Positions 9,705 to 18,772 are shown, numbered from the stretch's first letter. The stretch: 56,527 nucleotides of DNA from Gemmataceae bacterium (GCA_019748295.1 JAIEPT010000078.1:1-56527); one strand, 5' to 3'. Notes: generated from the letters alone by a model not told the origin. A program made the numbers and translations.

Positions 9705-9880
9705 TAGCCTTCTCGGTCCTGAAGCCGTCCCTGTTCCGGCAGGGATGACTTCGCCTCTTCCGTTCCGACTCTTCCCAGTTCCGGCCCCAACGTCCGTGTT
9801 TTCTCGGTTCCCGAAGGCGTCTCTGTTCCGGCAGAGAAACCTTCGCCTCCTCTTTGTTCCGTTCTTCTCTGCTCCGAACC
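9705..9880. repeat. Two imperfect tandem modules with small hairpins
   Basis: Both modules begin with a TTCTCGGT and GAAG block, then a hairpin (TCCCTGTTCCGGCAGGGA in the first, TCTCTGTTCCGGCAGAGA in the second), then CTTCGCCTC and TTCCGTTC. The two hairpins differ by compensatory changes in the stem, which suggests the fold matters. They lie just downstream of the subtilase stop codon, so they may end its transcript. Confidence 0.5.
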
Positions 9881-9881
9881 A

Positions 9882-12512
9882 TCACGCGAAGGTGACGGCG
9901 AATTGCTTCTTCGTGGTCGCGAATCCATCGCTGATGACCACTTCGATCACCGCCGTGCCGACGAACGCGCTGTTCCTCGCGATCGTCAACTGATTGCCGC
10001 TGACCGTCGCCGACAGGTTCGGCGTGGTCGGCGCCGTCGCGTTCCACAGCTTGCTGGGGTCCGCGTAGTACGACGCTTCGAGCGTCGCGATCAGGTTGCT
10101 CGCTTGCATCATCTGCGACAGCGTCGATCCGATTTTGCGGACCTCGCCGTTGGGCAGAATCGCGATCCAGGCGCCCTGGTTTCGCGAGTACATCCACTTC
10201 TCGTTGCCGCCCTTGAAGCCCTGGAAGTAACTGCCCAGGTAGCTCAGGCCGAGCGACTGATCGAGCTGATACGCCTGACCGCCGCTTGCCTGCGTGGAGA
10301 CGACGCTCGCGGAGATCGTGATCGCATCGCCGTCCGGGTCGCCCGCGGTCAGGTTCAGCGTCTTGCTCGATTGGCCGGCGCCGATGGCGACGTTGGCGAT
10401 GTCGCCCAGCGTTGGGGCCTGGTTGGCGGAGGTGACGTTGAACGTCGTCTTGCTCGTCGTCTTGCCGTCGTTCGCCGTCACCTCAACCGCGAAGGCGCCG
10501 GTGAATCCTTCCGGAGGCGTAATCGTCAGGCGGTTGCCTGCGAACGAGAACTGCACCCGCGGCGTGGCGCTGAAGGTGCCGTTTTTCGTTCCGCCGTTGC
10601 CGCCGCTCGAATCGGCGACAACAGCGGAGTAGGTGATCGCATCGCCATCCGCGTCCGTCGCATTCAGGTTGACGGTGATGGAACCCTGGCGGGGCGACAT
10701 CGTCTGGTTCGCGATCGGGGTCCACACGGGCGCCCGGTTCGACGCCGCCTGCACGCCGGCCGCGAACGACTTGGTGACGACGGTTTTGCCGTCGGTCGCG
10801 GATGCTTCGATCTGCACGCTGCCCGTGAAGTTCGCATCCGCGGCGATCGTCAGGCGGTTGCCGCTGACGCTGACCTTGGCCGGGATGTAACCGCCGGATT
10901 GAGCGTTCCACAGCAGGCTGGGATCGACGTAGTAATCAGCCGACAGCGTCTTGACCAGATTCGACGCCAGCATGGTGGAGCTGACGGTGCCCGCCCAGCG
11001 ACGCAGGTCGCCGTTCGGCATCAGCAGATACCAGTTGCCGTTGGCTCCGCCCAGCCACTTCTCGTTTTGGCCCCACAGATTCGTGTAGTATTGGCCGACA
11101 TACGACAGGCCAAGCTGTTGCTTCAGCGTGTAGGCCGGCGAATCGACGGTCGTGCCGCCGACGATGCGGGCGGAATAGGTGATCGCATCGTTGTCCGCGT
11201 CGGTGGCGTTGAGATCGACGGTGATCGTCTGGCCCGCGGAGATTTGGCGATCGCCGATGTCGCTCAGCACCGGAGCGCTGTTCTGATTGGCGTTGCTCGT
11301 AGCCGCCTTCATGGCCGCGAGCAGGTCGAGGCGTTTGAAGGTCAGGCCCGTGTTGACGACGTTGTCGTCCTCGTCGTCGCCATCCACGACGTTGACGCCG
11401 GTGGACTTCATCAGGCTGAGGATGTAGTCCTGGTTGGCGAGGCTTTGCTTGCCGGTCGCATCGAGCGCCTGCCGCAAGAGGGCCGCCGCACCGGCGATGA
11501 CGGGGCTCGCCATCGAGGTGCCCGCCATGTCGGCGTAGCCGCCGTTGAGATAGGTGCTGCGGATCATCGCCCCGGGGGCCACGATGCTCAGAGCCGGGCC
11601 GCGTTGCGAGAAGCTGGCGATGCGATCGACCGCAGTGGTGTTGTCGCGGGCGCCGGAAAGCCAGGAGACGGCGCCCTGGTTGCCGTTCCAGACGGCGCCG
11701 ACGGACACGACGTTCGGCGACACGGCCGGGAAATCGAGCCCGGGTTGGCTGCCGACCGCGTAGAAGTTGTTCCCCGCGGCCACGGCGATGAACACGCCTT
11801 GCGACTTCAGGGTGGCGAATTCGTCTTCGAGGAACGTGTACGGGTTGCTGGTGTAATTCCCTGAACCCAGCGACATGTTGATCGAGACGATGTTGTAGCG
11901 GGCCCGATTCGCGACCACCCATTTGAGGGCGTCTTCGACGGCGCCGAAGGAACCCGAACCGTCTTTTCCGAGCACCTTGAGGGCGATCAGATTGACGTTG
12001 GGCGCGATGCCGGAGTAAGCCGCGTTGGAGGAGCCGATGATTCCGGCGACATTCGTGCCGTGGCCGTTGTCGTCCATCGGGTCGGCGTCGTTGTTGACGA
12101 AATCCCACCCGGCGATGACGCGTTTGCCCCAACCGCCGCCAAGATCCGGGTGGTTGTAGTCGATGCCGGTGTCGATGACGACGACCGCTTCGCCGGTGCC
12201 CTTGTATTGGCCGTCGGCGAGGACTTGATTCAGCCCGATCTGCGAGCCGAAACTTTGATTGACGGAGGATGCGGTCGCCGTCGCCGGGGTGGAGGCGGTC
12301 GGGCCGACGGCCGTGTAGAGGTCGTCGACGCGAAACGTGTCGCTGCGCCACTGGGAATAGTACTGGTCGAGCGTCAGCGGCGAGACGGAAGGGAGCGCGC
12401 GATCTTCGAGCGCTTCCACCTGGGGGCGTGAGGAGGCGGCCGGACGCAGGGTGCGTGCGGGCGCCTTGGTGCTGCGGGCAAGGGGCCGCAGCCACCGAGG
12501 TAGCAAGGGCAT
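9882..12512 (-). CDS. Secreted subtilisin-like (S8) serine protease with cadherin-like repeats
   Basis: An 876-residue protein starting MPLLPRWLRPL with an Arg-rich leader and the planctomycete tag VEALEDRALPS at 32-42, typical of exported surface proteins. The subtilase domain (about 100-400) has the full triad: D114 in VVIDTGIDYNHPDL, H151 in DNGHGTNVAG and S333 in GTSMASP, with oxyanion N248 in AAGNN. It is followed by three cadherin/Ig-like repeats beginning near 411 (NSAPVLSDIG), 592 (NRAPVWTPIA) and 697 (NQAPTLGDIA), each with a DADGDAITYS-type calcium-binding-like motif. Two copies of a 77-residue module are inserted in repeats 1 and 3. The ATG at 12512 is chosen because it precedes the leader. 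Probably an extracellular or cell-surface protease. Confidence 0.93.
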   Translation of the reverse strand: MPLLPRWLRPLARSTKAPARTLRPAASSRPQVEALEDRALPSVSPLTLDQYYSQWRSDTFRVDDLYTAVGPTASTPATATASSVNQSFGSQIGLNQVLADGQYKGTGEAVVVIDTGIDYNHPDLGGGWGKRVIAGWDFVNNDADPMDDNGHGTNVAGIIGSSNAAYSGIAPNVNLIALKVLGKDGSGSFGAVEDALKWVVANRARYNIVSINMSLGSGNYTSNPYTFLEDEFATLKSQGVFIAVAAGNNFYAVGSQPGLDFPAVSPNVVSVGAVWNGNQGAVSWLSGARDNTTAVDRIASFSQRGPALSIVAPGAMIRSTYLNGGYADMAGTSMASPVIAGAAALLRQALDATGKQSLANQDYILSLMKSTGVNVVDGDDEDDNVVNTGLTFKRLDLLAAMKAATSNANQNSAPVLSDIGDRQISAGQTITVDLNATDADNDAITYSARIVGGTTVDSPAYTLKQQLGLSYVGQYYTNLWGQNEKWLGGANGNWYLLMPNGDLRRWAGTVSSTMLASNLVKTLSADYYVDPSLLWNAQSGGYIPAKVSVSGNRLTIAADANFTGSVQIEASATDGKTVVTKSFAAGVQAASNRAPVWTPIANQTMSPRQGSITVNLNATDADGDAITYSAVVADSSGGNGGTKNGTFSATPRVQFSFAGNRLTITPPEGFTGAFAVEVTANDGKTTSKTTFNVTSANQAPTLGDIANVAIGAGQSSKTLNLTAGDPDGDAITISASVVSTQASGGQAYQLDQSLGLSYLGSYFQGFKGGNEKWMYSRNQGAWIAILPNGEVRKIGSTLSQMMQASNLIATLEASYYADPSKLWNATAPTTPNLSATVSGNQLTIARNSAFVGTAVIEVVISDGFATTKKQFAVTFA
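10038..10271 (-). repeat. Module copy 2 inside the subtilase (residues 748-825)
   Basis: The second copy of the 77-residue module, YQLDQSLGLSYLGSYF through ASYYADPSKLWNA. It is inserted at the equivalent point of the third cadherin-like repeat; the second repeat lacks it. Confidence 0.8.
10902..11132 (-). repeat. Module copy 1 inside the subtilase (residues 461-537)
   Basis: This encodes YTLKQQLGLSYVGQYY through YYVDPSLLWNAQ. It aligns with residues 748-825 of the same protein: shared words are LGLSY.G.Y, NEKW, W...LPNG/MPNG, S.M.ASNL, TL.A.YY.DPS and LWNA. It lies in the loop after a cadherin-like strand set and is not part of the usual cadherin fold. Confidence 0.8.
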
Positions 12513-13210
12513 GAGGAGGATTCCTTCGGCAACCTGGCGATCGCCCCGCGGCGGACTGGGAAAGTTCCGCGAGGGACCCATGGCTTTGCGTCCCCACGTC
12601 TCCGTGGGTTTGCGGTATCGGGAATCAGTGACGGACCGATTCTGCCGAAACCATAGCTTGCGCTGAATGCGCAAGCAAATCCGAGTCGGCGAAATGGCTC
12701 GATTATTTCCGCCGCAGCGGTCGTACCGGTTACGCCGAACGAATACGCGAGGACGCGACAAGGCCGAAGAGAAACAGGAGAAAGGAGCAGCTTCCTGCCG
12801 CGTTTCCCGGCCAACAAGCGGGCACGGCAATCCATGCCAGCGGGACTATTGTACAGAGGCCAGGGTGAAATTTCACAAAGCGAAACCGATTTTCGCTCAA
12901 GTTTCCGCTACGATCGACCGACGCTGCCGGACGCGCAAACTTGGCAAACGCGGAAGAATCGGCAAAGTCGCGGCGTTCATGTCTTCCGCTTGCGGCTTAA
13001 GCGATCGATCGCTTGGACTGACCCGGATCGCCAAGCCGCAAGCGGTGATCGCGGAATGTGGACACTCGGTGCTGTAAATGTCCAGTCTCGCGGAACGCCG
13101 CGGAGGGCGTTCCCTACAGCGCCATGTTTGTTGCAGGGCAGATGCCCTTGCATTTCGAGCTCATCCTTCCCTATATGTCCTTTCTCATAACACGCTTCCG
13201 GGGCACCGTG
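12513..13210. other. Divergent intergenic region
   Basis: About 700 bp between the divergently transcribed subtilase and esterase genes, so it should contain both promoters. The right part (13024-13125) holds a dispersed repeat. The remaining open frames have no ribosome binding site or family resemblance. Confidence 0.45.
13024..13125. repeat. Dispersed repeat AAGCCGCAAGCGG...TTCCCTACAG (copy 2)
   Basis: The order of blocks is the same as at 9483-9590: AAGCCGCAAGCGGTGAT, GAATGTGGACACTC, GTCCAGTC, GCGGAACGCCGCGGAGG and GCGTTCCCTACAG, followed in both by a CATGT block. Confidence 0.55.
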
Positions 13211-14005
13211 ATGCGTTGGGGAATGCGAATCGCCGTCTTGATGTTGCTGCTCGCGGTTTCCGCGTGCCGCGTTACGGACCTTCCGCTCTGGAAACTCGAA
13301 GCGGAGCGGGCGGCGGCCGCCAATATCGAACGCGTTCGCGGCATCGCGTATGTCGAAGGCAAGAGCGCCGATCCCGTTCGCCATCGCCTGGATCTGTACT
13401 TCCCCAAAAGACCGTCCGAGGCGCCGCGTCCCGTCATCATGCTGGTGCATGGCGGCGGATGGGTGCGAGGCGACAACCGCTGCTGCGGACTCTACTCGTC
13501 GGTGGGCGAGTATCTCGCAAGCCAGGGGTTCGTCGTCGCCTTGCCGAACTATCGCCTTTCGCCCGAAGTGAAGCATCCCGAGCATGTGAAGGACGTCGCC
13601 CAAGCCTTCGCCTGGCTCCGTGACCATGCCCACGAATACGGCGGCGATGCCGGCGCGGTCTTCCTTGTCGGCCATTCCGCGGGCGGACACCTTGTCTCCT
13701 TGCTGACGACCGATCCCCGCTATCTTGAAGCCGTGGGGCGCAAGACCAGCGACATTCGCGGCGTCGTTTCCCTCAGCGGCATTTACAAGATTCCCGACGA
13801 AGCATGCGAAGCTTCCGAACGCTCGGCCTTAGGGGCATGCTTGGACGGTGGAAGCGGGCAGTTCTCTGGCCCCGGCCAGGTACCCGCCCAAGCATGGCAC
13901 ACCGCGGCATGCTTCAAGATTCAGAGGTTTGCATCGAGAATGCGATATCCTCCCGGAGGGAGAGGGATACATCTCTGCCCGCTTGTCGAAAAACGTATCT
14001 GCTGA
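13211..14005 (+). pseudogene. Alpha/beta hydrolase (esterase) lipoprotein, C-terminus lost
   Basis: The first 198 residues are a clear BD-FAE/HSL-like esterase. It has a lipoprotein signal with Cys19 in LLLLAVSAC, the oxyanion motif HGGGW at 80-84 and the nucleophile elbow GHSAGG with S156. After SLSGIYKIPDE the family likeness stops abruptly at about 13800. The remaining 65 codons come from repeat-like DNA containing inverted GCATGC/AAGCATG blocks. The regions that should carry the catalytic Asp and His are missing, so the protein is probably inactive. I read it as a gene truncated by insertion or deletion. The ATG at 13211 is chosen; an alternative is 13223. Confidence 0.7.
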
Positions 14006-14284
14006 CTTTGCGAAAGCTGGGGAGCTTCGTTTACGATAGGCAGTCGGAAGGATGCGCGATAGTTGCGAAAACTGTCGCTTCGCACCGACACCAAACGGTT
14101 TTTTCGCGGTGGAAACGCGGCGATTGCTACGTGTATTTGCCAGGTTAGTGGTTTAGTTGCGGATTTGCGAAAGCTACGCGATCGCCGTCAACAAACGGGG
14201 TATTGCGGGTGGGGGATGGGGTTGCGAAGGCCATGAGGTCGCGAAACGCTCAAGGGGCAGGGCGCTTGCCTAAACCACCTTGCC
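14006..14284. other. Intergenic sequence upstream of the dnaG promoter
   Basis: I see no gene. The stretch follows the broken esterase tail and is probably part of the same rearranged DNA. Confidence 0.35.
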
Positions 14285-14313
14285 TTGACCCATTTTCCGC
14301 GATCCCCTATAAT
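14285..14313 (+). promoter_or_regulatory. Near-consensus sigma-70 promoter upstream of dnaG
   Basis: The -35 box TTGACC (14285-14290) is separated by exactly 17 nt from a perfect -10 box TATAAT (14308-14313). This is the best housekeeping promoter I found in the window. It points toward dnaG-rpoD and would give a leader of about 300 nt before the likely dnaG start. Confidence 0.65.
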
Positions 14314-14627
14314 CCCTGTTGCCGTCTGTGCAATTTGGGTTAAGCTGCGAAATGGCTTGATCTTGCGGCGAGGTTGCACGCCTCGTCGCTCGCTCGTTGG
14401 ACGGGCGAAGTTCGACGGTTTCGGTTGAGTTTGCCGGTTGGGCAAGGATGTTCCGAAAAACCGACTCGCTCCCAAGGATGGGGATCGTTCGCTTGACCTT
14501 TCCGCGTGCCTATACTTGGATCGGCCTGGAGGAAAAAGGCCAGTCCGTCGCTCTTCTCGGCGAGGCAGGCCGGTCTTCCCTCCGCTTCCCATATCCTCGC
14601 ATCGATTCAACCTCGGACGGGTGCTGC

Positions 14628-16424
14628 TTGTTCGACGATTGGATTGCCTTGAAGCAGCAGGTCAAGGAGGCGAGCGACATCGTCGATATCGTCGGCAGCT
14701 ACATGCCGCTCAAGCCGGTCGGTCCCACCTTCAAAGGCCTGTGCCCCTTCCACGACGATCATCGCCCTTCCTTCGACGTCGATCCGCGCCGGCAGCGCTA
14801 CAAGTGCTGGGCTTGTTCCAAATATGGCGACGTGTTCAGTTTTGTCCAAGAGTTCGAGAGGATCGGCTTTCAGGAAGCTTTGGAACTACTGGCGCGTCGA
14901 GCCGGAATTCAACTGAAAAAAGGGGGAAAAAATCCTCAAGCGGCGAGTCGCGCCTCTATGCTTGAAGCAATGCGGTGGGCATGCGAGCAGTTCCGGGAGT
15001 CGCTGCTTGACGCGCCGCATGCGGAGGCCGCTCGGAGGTATCTCGGGGAACGCCGACTGACGGGCGACACGGTCCGGAAGTTCGGTCTGGGATACGCTCC
15101 GGCGATGGGCGAATGGTTGGCCAGCCGTGCCGCGAATGCGGGCATCTCGCAGGAGATGCTGGAGACGGTGGGGCTGATCGCTCGACGGGACGAGGGGAGA
15201 GGGTTCTACGATCGCTTTCGCGATCGAGTGATCTTTCCGATCCGCGACATGCGCGGGCAGGTCGTCGGTTTCGGCGGACGGATTCTGCCGAACTCGCCGA
15301 TGGCGGATCGCGCCCCCAAGTACTACAACTCCGCGGAAACTCCGCTCTTTTCCAAGAGTACGCAACTGTTCGGCATCGACTTGGCGCGGCAGGCTGCCGC
15401 CCAGGCGGGCTGGATCGCCATCGTCGAGGGATACACCGACGTGATGATGGCGCATCAGCACGGCATTTCCAACGTGGTCGCCACGATGGGAACCGCGCTG
15501 ACCGTTCAGCATGTCAAGAAGCTTCGCGGCCTGGTGTCGCGCGTCGTCCTGGTTTACGACGCGGACGAGGGCGGCGAGACCGGCGTGGATCGGGCCCTGG
15601 AAATCTTCGTGACGCAAGACCTCGATCTTCGCGTCGCGACGCTTCCCGAAGGACTCGATCCGTGCGATTTGCTCGTTCGCGACGGCGCGATCCCTTTCCA
15701 GTCGGCTCTGGACCGGGCGATCGACGTCTTCGAGTTCAAGCTGAACCGCGTGCTTGGCCAGGCGCAGGGCCTCGACGGCCAACGCCGCGCGGTGGAAGCG
15801 ATGCTCGAGATTTTGGCGGTGGCGCCGCCCGAGCAAAACGTGAAAGTCGAGTTGATGGCGAACCGGATCGCCCACCGTTTGCAGCTCAAGGAGGAGACGA
15901 TATGGGGACGGATGCGCGAACTGAAAGCGCGGCGGCGCGCGACGGACCGAGGTCCGCAAGATCGGTCCGAACTTCGAAGCGACGCCGCGTCGGCTTCGGT
16001 CCCGCAGGAACGAGCCGCGCCTGCCGCGCGGCATGAGATCGAACTGCTGGAACTGCTGCTCGCCGACCCGGAAGTGGTCGCTCGCGCGGCGGACGAGGTC
16101 GCGTTGGAGGAGATCGAGCATCCAGGATTACGCAAACTGGCGGACGGCCTTTACGGCCTCCGCGCCTCCGGGCAACCTGCGGACCTGGACCATCTTCGCA
16201 ACGTCCTTGATAATGAACGATTGCTGGAGCGGGCTCTTCAGATGAGCGATCGCGGCAAGGAATCGAACGATCGCTTGGGCGCTTACGAGCGAGTGAAAGC
16301 TCGCTTCGAGGAACGCCGTCATCAACGGCAGAACCAGGAAATGAAATCACGGATGCTCGCCGCGGGCGATCACGAGCAAGCACTCGCGATCCTGCGTGAG
16401 CTGCAGAACCGAAAGAACCAGTAA
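14628..16424 (+). CDS. dnaG: DNA primase
   Basis: A protein of about 598 residues (E. coli DnaG has 581). The N-terminal CHC2 zinc finger reads CPFHDDHRPSF then YKCWACSKYGD. The Toprim catalytic core follows, with IAIVEGYTDVMMAHQ and VVLVYDADEGGETG carrying the conserved Glu and Asp residues, then a helicase-binding-like C-terminal region. It makes RNA primers at the replication fork. The start is uncertain: the frame is open back to 14397, but family likeness begins at FDDWIALKQQVKEASDIVDI, so I use the TTG at 14628; ATG 14478 is an alternative. The next gene is rpoD, the conserved macromolecular-synthesis order. Confidence 0.95.
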   Translation: MFDDWIALKQQVKEASDIVDIVGSYMPLKPVGPTFKGLCPFHDDHRPSFDVDPRRQRYKCWACSKYGDVFSFVQEFERIGFQEALELLARRAGIQLKKGGKNPQAASRASMLEAMRWACEQFRESLLDAPHAEAARRYLGERRLTGDTVRKFGLGYAPAMGEWLASRAANAGISQEMLETVGLIARRDEGRGFYDRFRDRVIFPIRDMRGQVVGFGGRILPNSPMADRAPKYYNSAETPLFSKSTQLFGIDLARQAAAQAGWIAIVEGYTDVMMAHQHGISNVVATMGTALTVQHVKKLRGLVSRVVLVYDADEGGETGVDRALEIFVTQDLDLRVATLPEGLDPCDLLVRDGAIPFQSALDRAIDVFEFKLNRVLGQAQGLDGQRRAVEAMLEILAVAPPEQNVKVELMANRIAHRLQLKEETIWGRMRELKARRRATDRGPQDRSELRSDAASASVPQERAAPAARHEIELLELLLADPEVVARAADEVALEEIEHPGLRKLADGLYGLRASGQPADLDHLRNVLDNERLLERALQMSDRGKESNDRLGAYERVKARFEERRHQRQNQEMKSRMLAAGDHEQALAILRELQNRKNQ

Positions 16425-16463
16425 CGACGCGAAGACTCGCACCCCTTGCGTCGTGAAGTCGGA

Positions 16464-16672
16464 GTTTTCTAACCACAGAGGCACAGAGAAAGACAAAGAA
16501 AAGAGAGTGCATCAAAGCCCAGGGGCGAGCGCAGCGAGCTCCTGGGTTCAGACGGAAAGCATAACGTCGCGAAATGGAACCGGGGAGCTCACTACGTTCG
16601 CCCCCCGGCTTTGAGATAAACCTCTGTTGCCTTTCTCTGTGTCCTCTGTGCCTCTGTGGTTAGAAAAGTCCG
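16464..16672. repeat. Nested palindromic element between dnaG and rpoD
   Basis: The outer arms are TTTCTAACCACAGAGGCACA (from about 16467) and its complement ending TGTGCCTCTGTGGTTAGAAA (about 16670). The inner arms are CAAAGCCCAGGGGCGAGCGC near 16512 and the complementary GTTCGCCCCCCGGCTTTG near 16612. The outer sequence is a repeat common in planctomycete genomes. It occupies nearly the whole dnaG-rpoD gap and could fold in RNA as a long double hairpin. Confidence 0.7.
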
Positions 16673-16705
16673 GCTCTTGGATCATCCCCGACTTGGGAGA
16701 TTTTG

Positions 16706-18367
16706 ATGGAACTGAAACTGGACGACGGCCTCAAGACCCTCATCGAATCGGGCAAGGAAAAAGGATTCCTGACCTTCACCCAGGTCAACGAATACCTCCC
16801 CGATGATGCCGTCAACCCGGAGAAGCTCGACCAGCTTATCCTCGTTCTCGAGGAGCAGGGCATCGAGCTGATCGACGAGACGGAGGCCGAATCCCGCGAA
16901 GGGGGAGCTGGCGCCACCGACGTCCCCGACGTCGAGTCCGAGCTGCGCGAGATCGAAACCGCCATCGAGGAAGACGGCGACGGCAAGCACATCGACGATC
17001 CGGTTCGCATGTATCTCACCCAGATGGGCGAGATCCCGCTGCTGACCCGCTCGCAGGAAGTCCATCTCGCCAAGAAGATCGAAGTCACCCGCAAGCGCTT
17101 CCGCCGCAAAGTCCTCGAGTGCGACTACGCCCTGTGCCAGGTCGTCGAGCAGCTCAAGCGAGTCCACTCCGGCGAGCTTCCGTTCGACCGCACCGTGAAG
17201 GTCTCGCTCACCGAGAACCTCGAGAAGGACAAGATCCTTCAGCGCATGCCGCACAACCTGAAGACGCTCGAGCGCCTTCTGGAGCAGGACGTCGAAGACT
17301 TCGTGCTCAGCCTCGACGCGAATCTCTCGGAAGAACAACGCCGCACGCATCGCCGGCTGCTCAAGATCCGCCGTCGCAAGGCGGTGACGCTGGTCGAAGA
17401 ACTTTCGATCCGCACGCAGAAGATCCAGCCGCTGATGAAGAAGCTGGAGCAGATCGCCGTTCGCATGAAGGAACTCGAGCAGCAGGTTCAGCAGCTTGAA
17501 GGGCTGAAGCATGCTCGCGAGGACAAGGCGAACTACGAGAAGGAACTGCGCGACCTGATGCTGATGACGTTGGAAGACCCGACGTCGCTCGGCCGCCGGG
17601 CCGAGGGGGTCACCACCCGCTTCCATGAATACGAGCAAGCGAAGCGCGATCTCTCGGGCGGCAACCTGCGCCTCGTCGTCTCGATCGCCAAGAAGTACCG
17701 CAACCGCGGCCTGTCGTTCCTCGACCTGATCCAGGAAGGGAACACCGGCCTCATGCGCGCGGTGGATAAGTACGAATACCGCCGCGGCTACAAGTTCAGC
17801 ACGTATGCGACATGGTGGATTCGCCAAGCCATCACCCGCGCGATCGCGGACCAGGCCCGCACGATCCGCATCCCGGTCCACATGATCGAGACGATGTCGA
17901 AGCTTCGCAACGTCTCCAAGAAGCTGCTCCAGGAACTGGGCCGCGAACCCACGATCGAGGAAACCGCGAAGGCCGCCGGCATCACCGTCGAGGAGACTCG
18001 CCGCGTGATGAAGATCAGCCGGCACCCGATCAGCCTCGACCGGCCCGTCGGCGAGAGCGAAGACAGCTACTTCGGCGACTTCATCGAAGACAACGGCGTC
18101 GAATCGCCGGTGAACGCCGCGACCAACGAGATGCTGAAGGACAAGATCGACAACGTCCTAAAGACACTTACCTACCGCGAGCGCGAGATCATCAAGCTCC
18201 GCTACGGCCTGGGGGACGGCTACACCTACACGCTCGAAGAAGTGGGCCGCATCTTCAAAGTAACCCGCGAACGCGTCCGCCAGATCGAAGCGAAAGCCGT
18301 CCGCAAATTGCAGCACCCGGTCCGCAGCCGGCTGCTGGAAGGCTTTTTGGAAAACGCCCGCCGCTGA
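16706..18367 (+). CDS. rpoD: Primary RNA polymerase sigma factor, sigma-70/RpoD
   Basis: A 553-residue protein. Region 1.1-like sequence covers about 1-75, and region 1.2 is [20 protein letters not shown] near 98. A non-conserved insert of about 200 residues with coiled-coil character ([20 protein letters not shown]) precedes the core. Region 2 contains [20 protein letters not shown] and [19 protein letters not shown], region 3 starts near [12 protein letters not shown], and region 4.2 is [20 protein letters not shown]. These are the marks of the housekeeping sigma that reads TTGACA/TATAAT promoters. The ATG at 16706 has GGGAGA 5 nt upstream. Its position after dnaG is the conserved one. Confidence 0.97.
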   Translation: MELKLDDGLKTLIESGKEKGFLTFTQVNEYLPDDAVNPEKLDQLILVLEEQGIELIDETEAESREGGAGATDVPDVESELREIETAIEEDGDGKHIDDPVRMYLTQMGEIPLLTRSQEVHLAKKIEVTRKRFRRKVLECDYALCQVVEQLKRVHSGELPFDRTVKVSLTENLEKDKILQRMPHNLKTLERLLEQDVEDFVLSLDANLSEEQRRTHRRLLKIRRRKAVTLVEELSIRTQKIQPLMKKLEQIAVRMKELEQQVQQLEGLKHAREDKANYEKELRDLMLMTLEDPTSLGRRAEGVTTRFHEYEQAKRDLSGGNLRLVVSIAKKYRNRGLSFLDLIQEGNTGLMRAVDKYEYRRGYKFSTYATWWIRQAITRAIADQARTIRIPVHMIETMSKLRNVSKKLLQELGREPTIEETAKAAGITVEETRRVMKISRHPISLDRPVGESEDSYFGDFIEDNGVESPVNAATNEMLKDKIDNVLKTLTYREREIIKLRYGLGDGYTYTLEEVGRIFKVTRERVRQIEAKAVRKLQHPVRSRLLEGFLENARR

Positions 18368-18373
18368 GTTGAG

Positions 18374-18509
18374 ACGAGCAGCCGCTGTTAGGCGGCTGGT
18401 AGAGCGCACGCAGAAGTCTCGTCGTTCACAGGCCGTTTCGAAAAACGAGCGGGCTGGGCATGACGAGACTTCCGCGTACGCTCTACCAGCCGCCTAACAG
18501 CGGCTGCTC
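18374..18509. repeat. Giant inverted repeat with 49-bp arms after rpoD
   Basis: The left arm starts CGAGCAGCCGCTGTTAGGCG (18374) and ends AAGTCTCGTC (18422). The right arm starts GACGAGACTT (about 18461) and ends CGGCTGCTCG (18509). The arms match over 49 bp with two mismatches and enclose a loop of about 38 bp. It begins 6 nt after the rpoD stop codon, so it could act as a transcript terminator or stabiliser. There is no U-run directly after it, so it may instead be a MITE-like insertion. Confidence 0.85.
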
Positions 18510-18577
18510 GCCGGTTTGCGGAACGATTCCTCTTTTTCCCTGGCCGCGGACGATTCGACGGCCTACCATCATCCTTC

Positions 18578-18772
18578 TCGACAGGTTCGCTTCCGCCTTC
18601 CGGCGGGGGCGACGAAAAGGGAAGCCGGTGAGAATCCGGCGCAGGGCCGCTGCTGTATTCGGCTAGAGTCCGGGCTATCTTCGCCACTGCGATCCATCGC
18701 CACTGCGATCCGATCGCGGGAAGGCCGCCTGAAACTCGTTCGAAGCCGTAAGCCAGAAGACCTGCCTGTCGG
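18578..18772 (+). promoter_or_regulatory. Cobalamin (B12) riboswitch
   Basis: The conserved core is present: AAAGGGAAGCCGGTGAGAAT then CCGGCGCAGGGCC and GCTGCTGTA (18615-18657). The B12 box AAGCCAGAAGACCTGCC follows at 18750-18766. The closing P1 stem pairs GACAGG (18580-18585) with CCTGTC (18765-18770). A variable region of about 90 nt between the two blocks is normal for this class. It lies about 130 nt upstream of a DUF1559 gene followed by a btuF-like gene, so adenosylcobalamin is expected to repress this cassette. Confidence 0.93.

Larger units (their letters stand above)
8973..9881. other. Long intergenic region with repeats, no clear gene
   Basis: About 900 bp separate hen1 from the subtilase gene. 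Open frames here look like chance readings with no family resemblance. The part from about 9483 to 9590 matches a segment at 13024-13125 (see repeat entries), and 9705-9880 holds two related modules each containing a small hairpin around GTTCCGGC. The promoter of the RNA-repair operon should lie in the right part of the first 200 bp, but I could not pick convincing boxes. Confidence 0.5.

Noticed and set aside
9903..11864. A 653-codon plus-strand frame opposite the subtilase
   Set aside because: Composition dominated by Arg, Ala, Gly and Asp with no domain; the minus strand carries the full protease triad and repeats.
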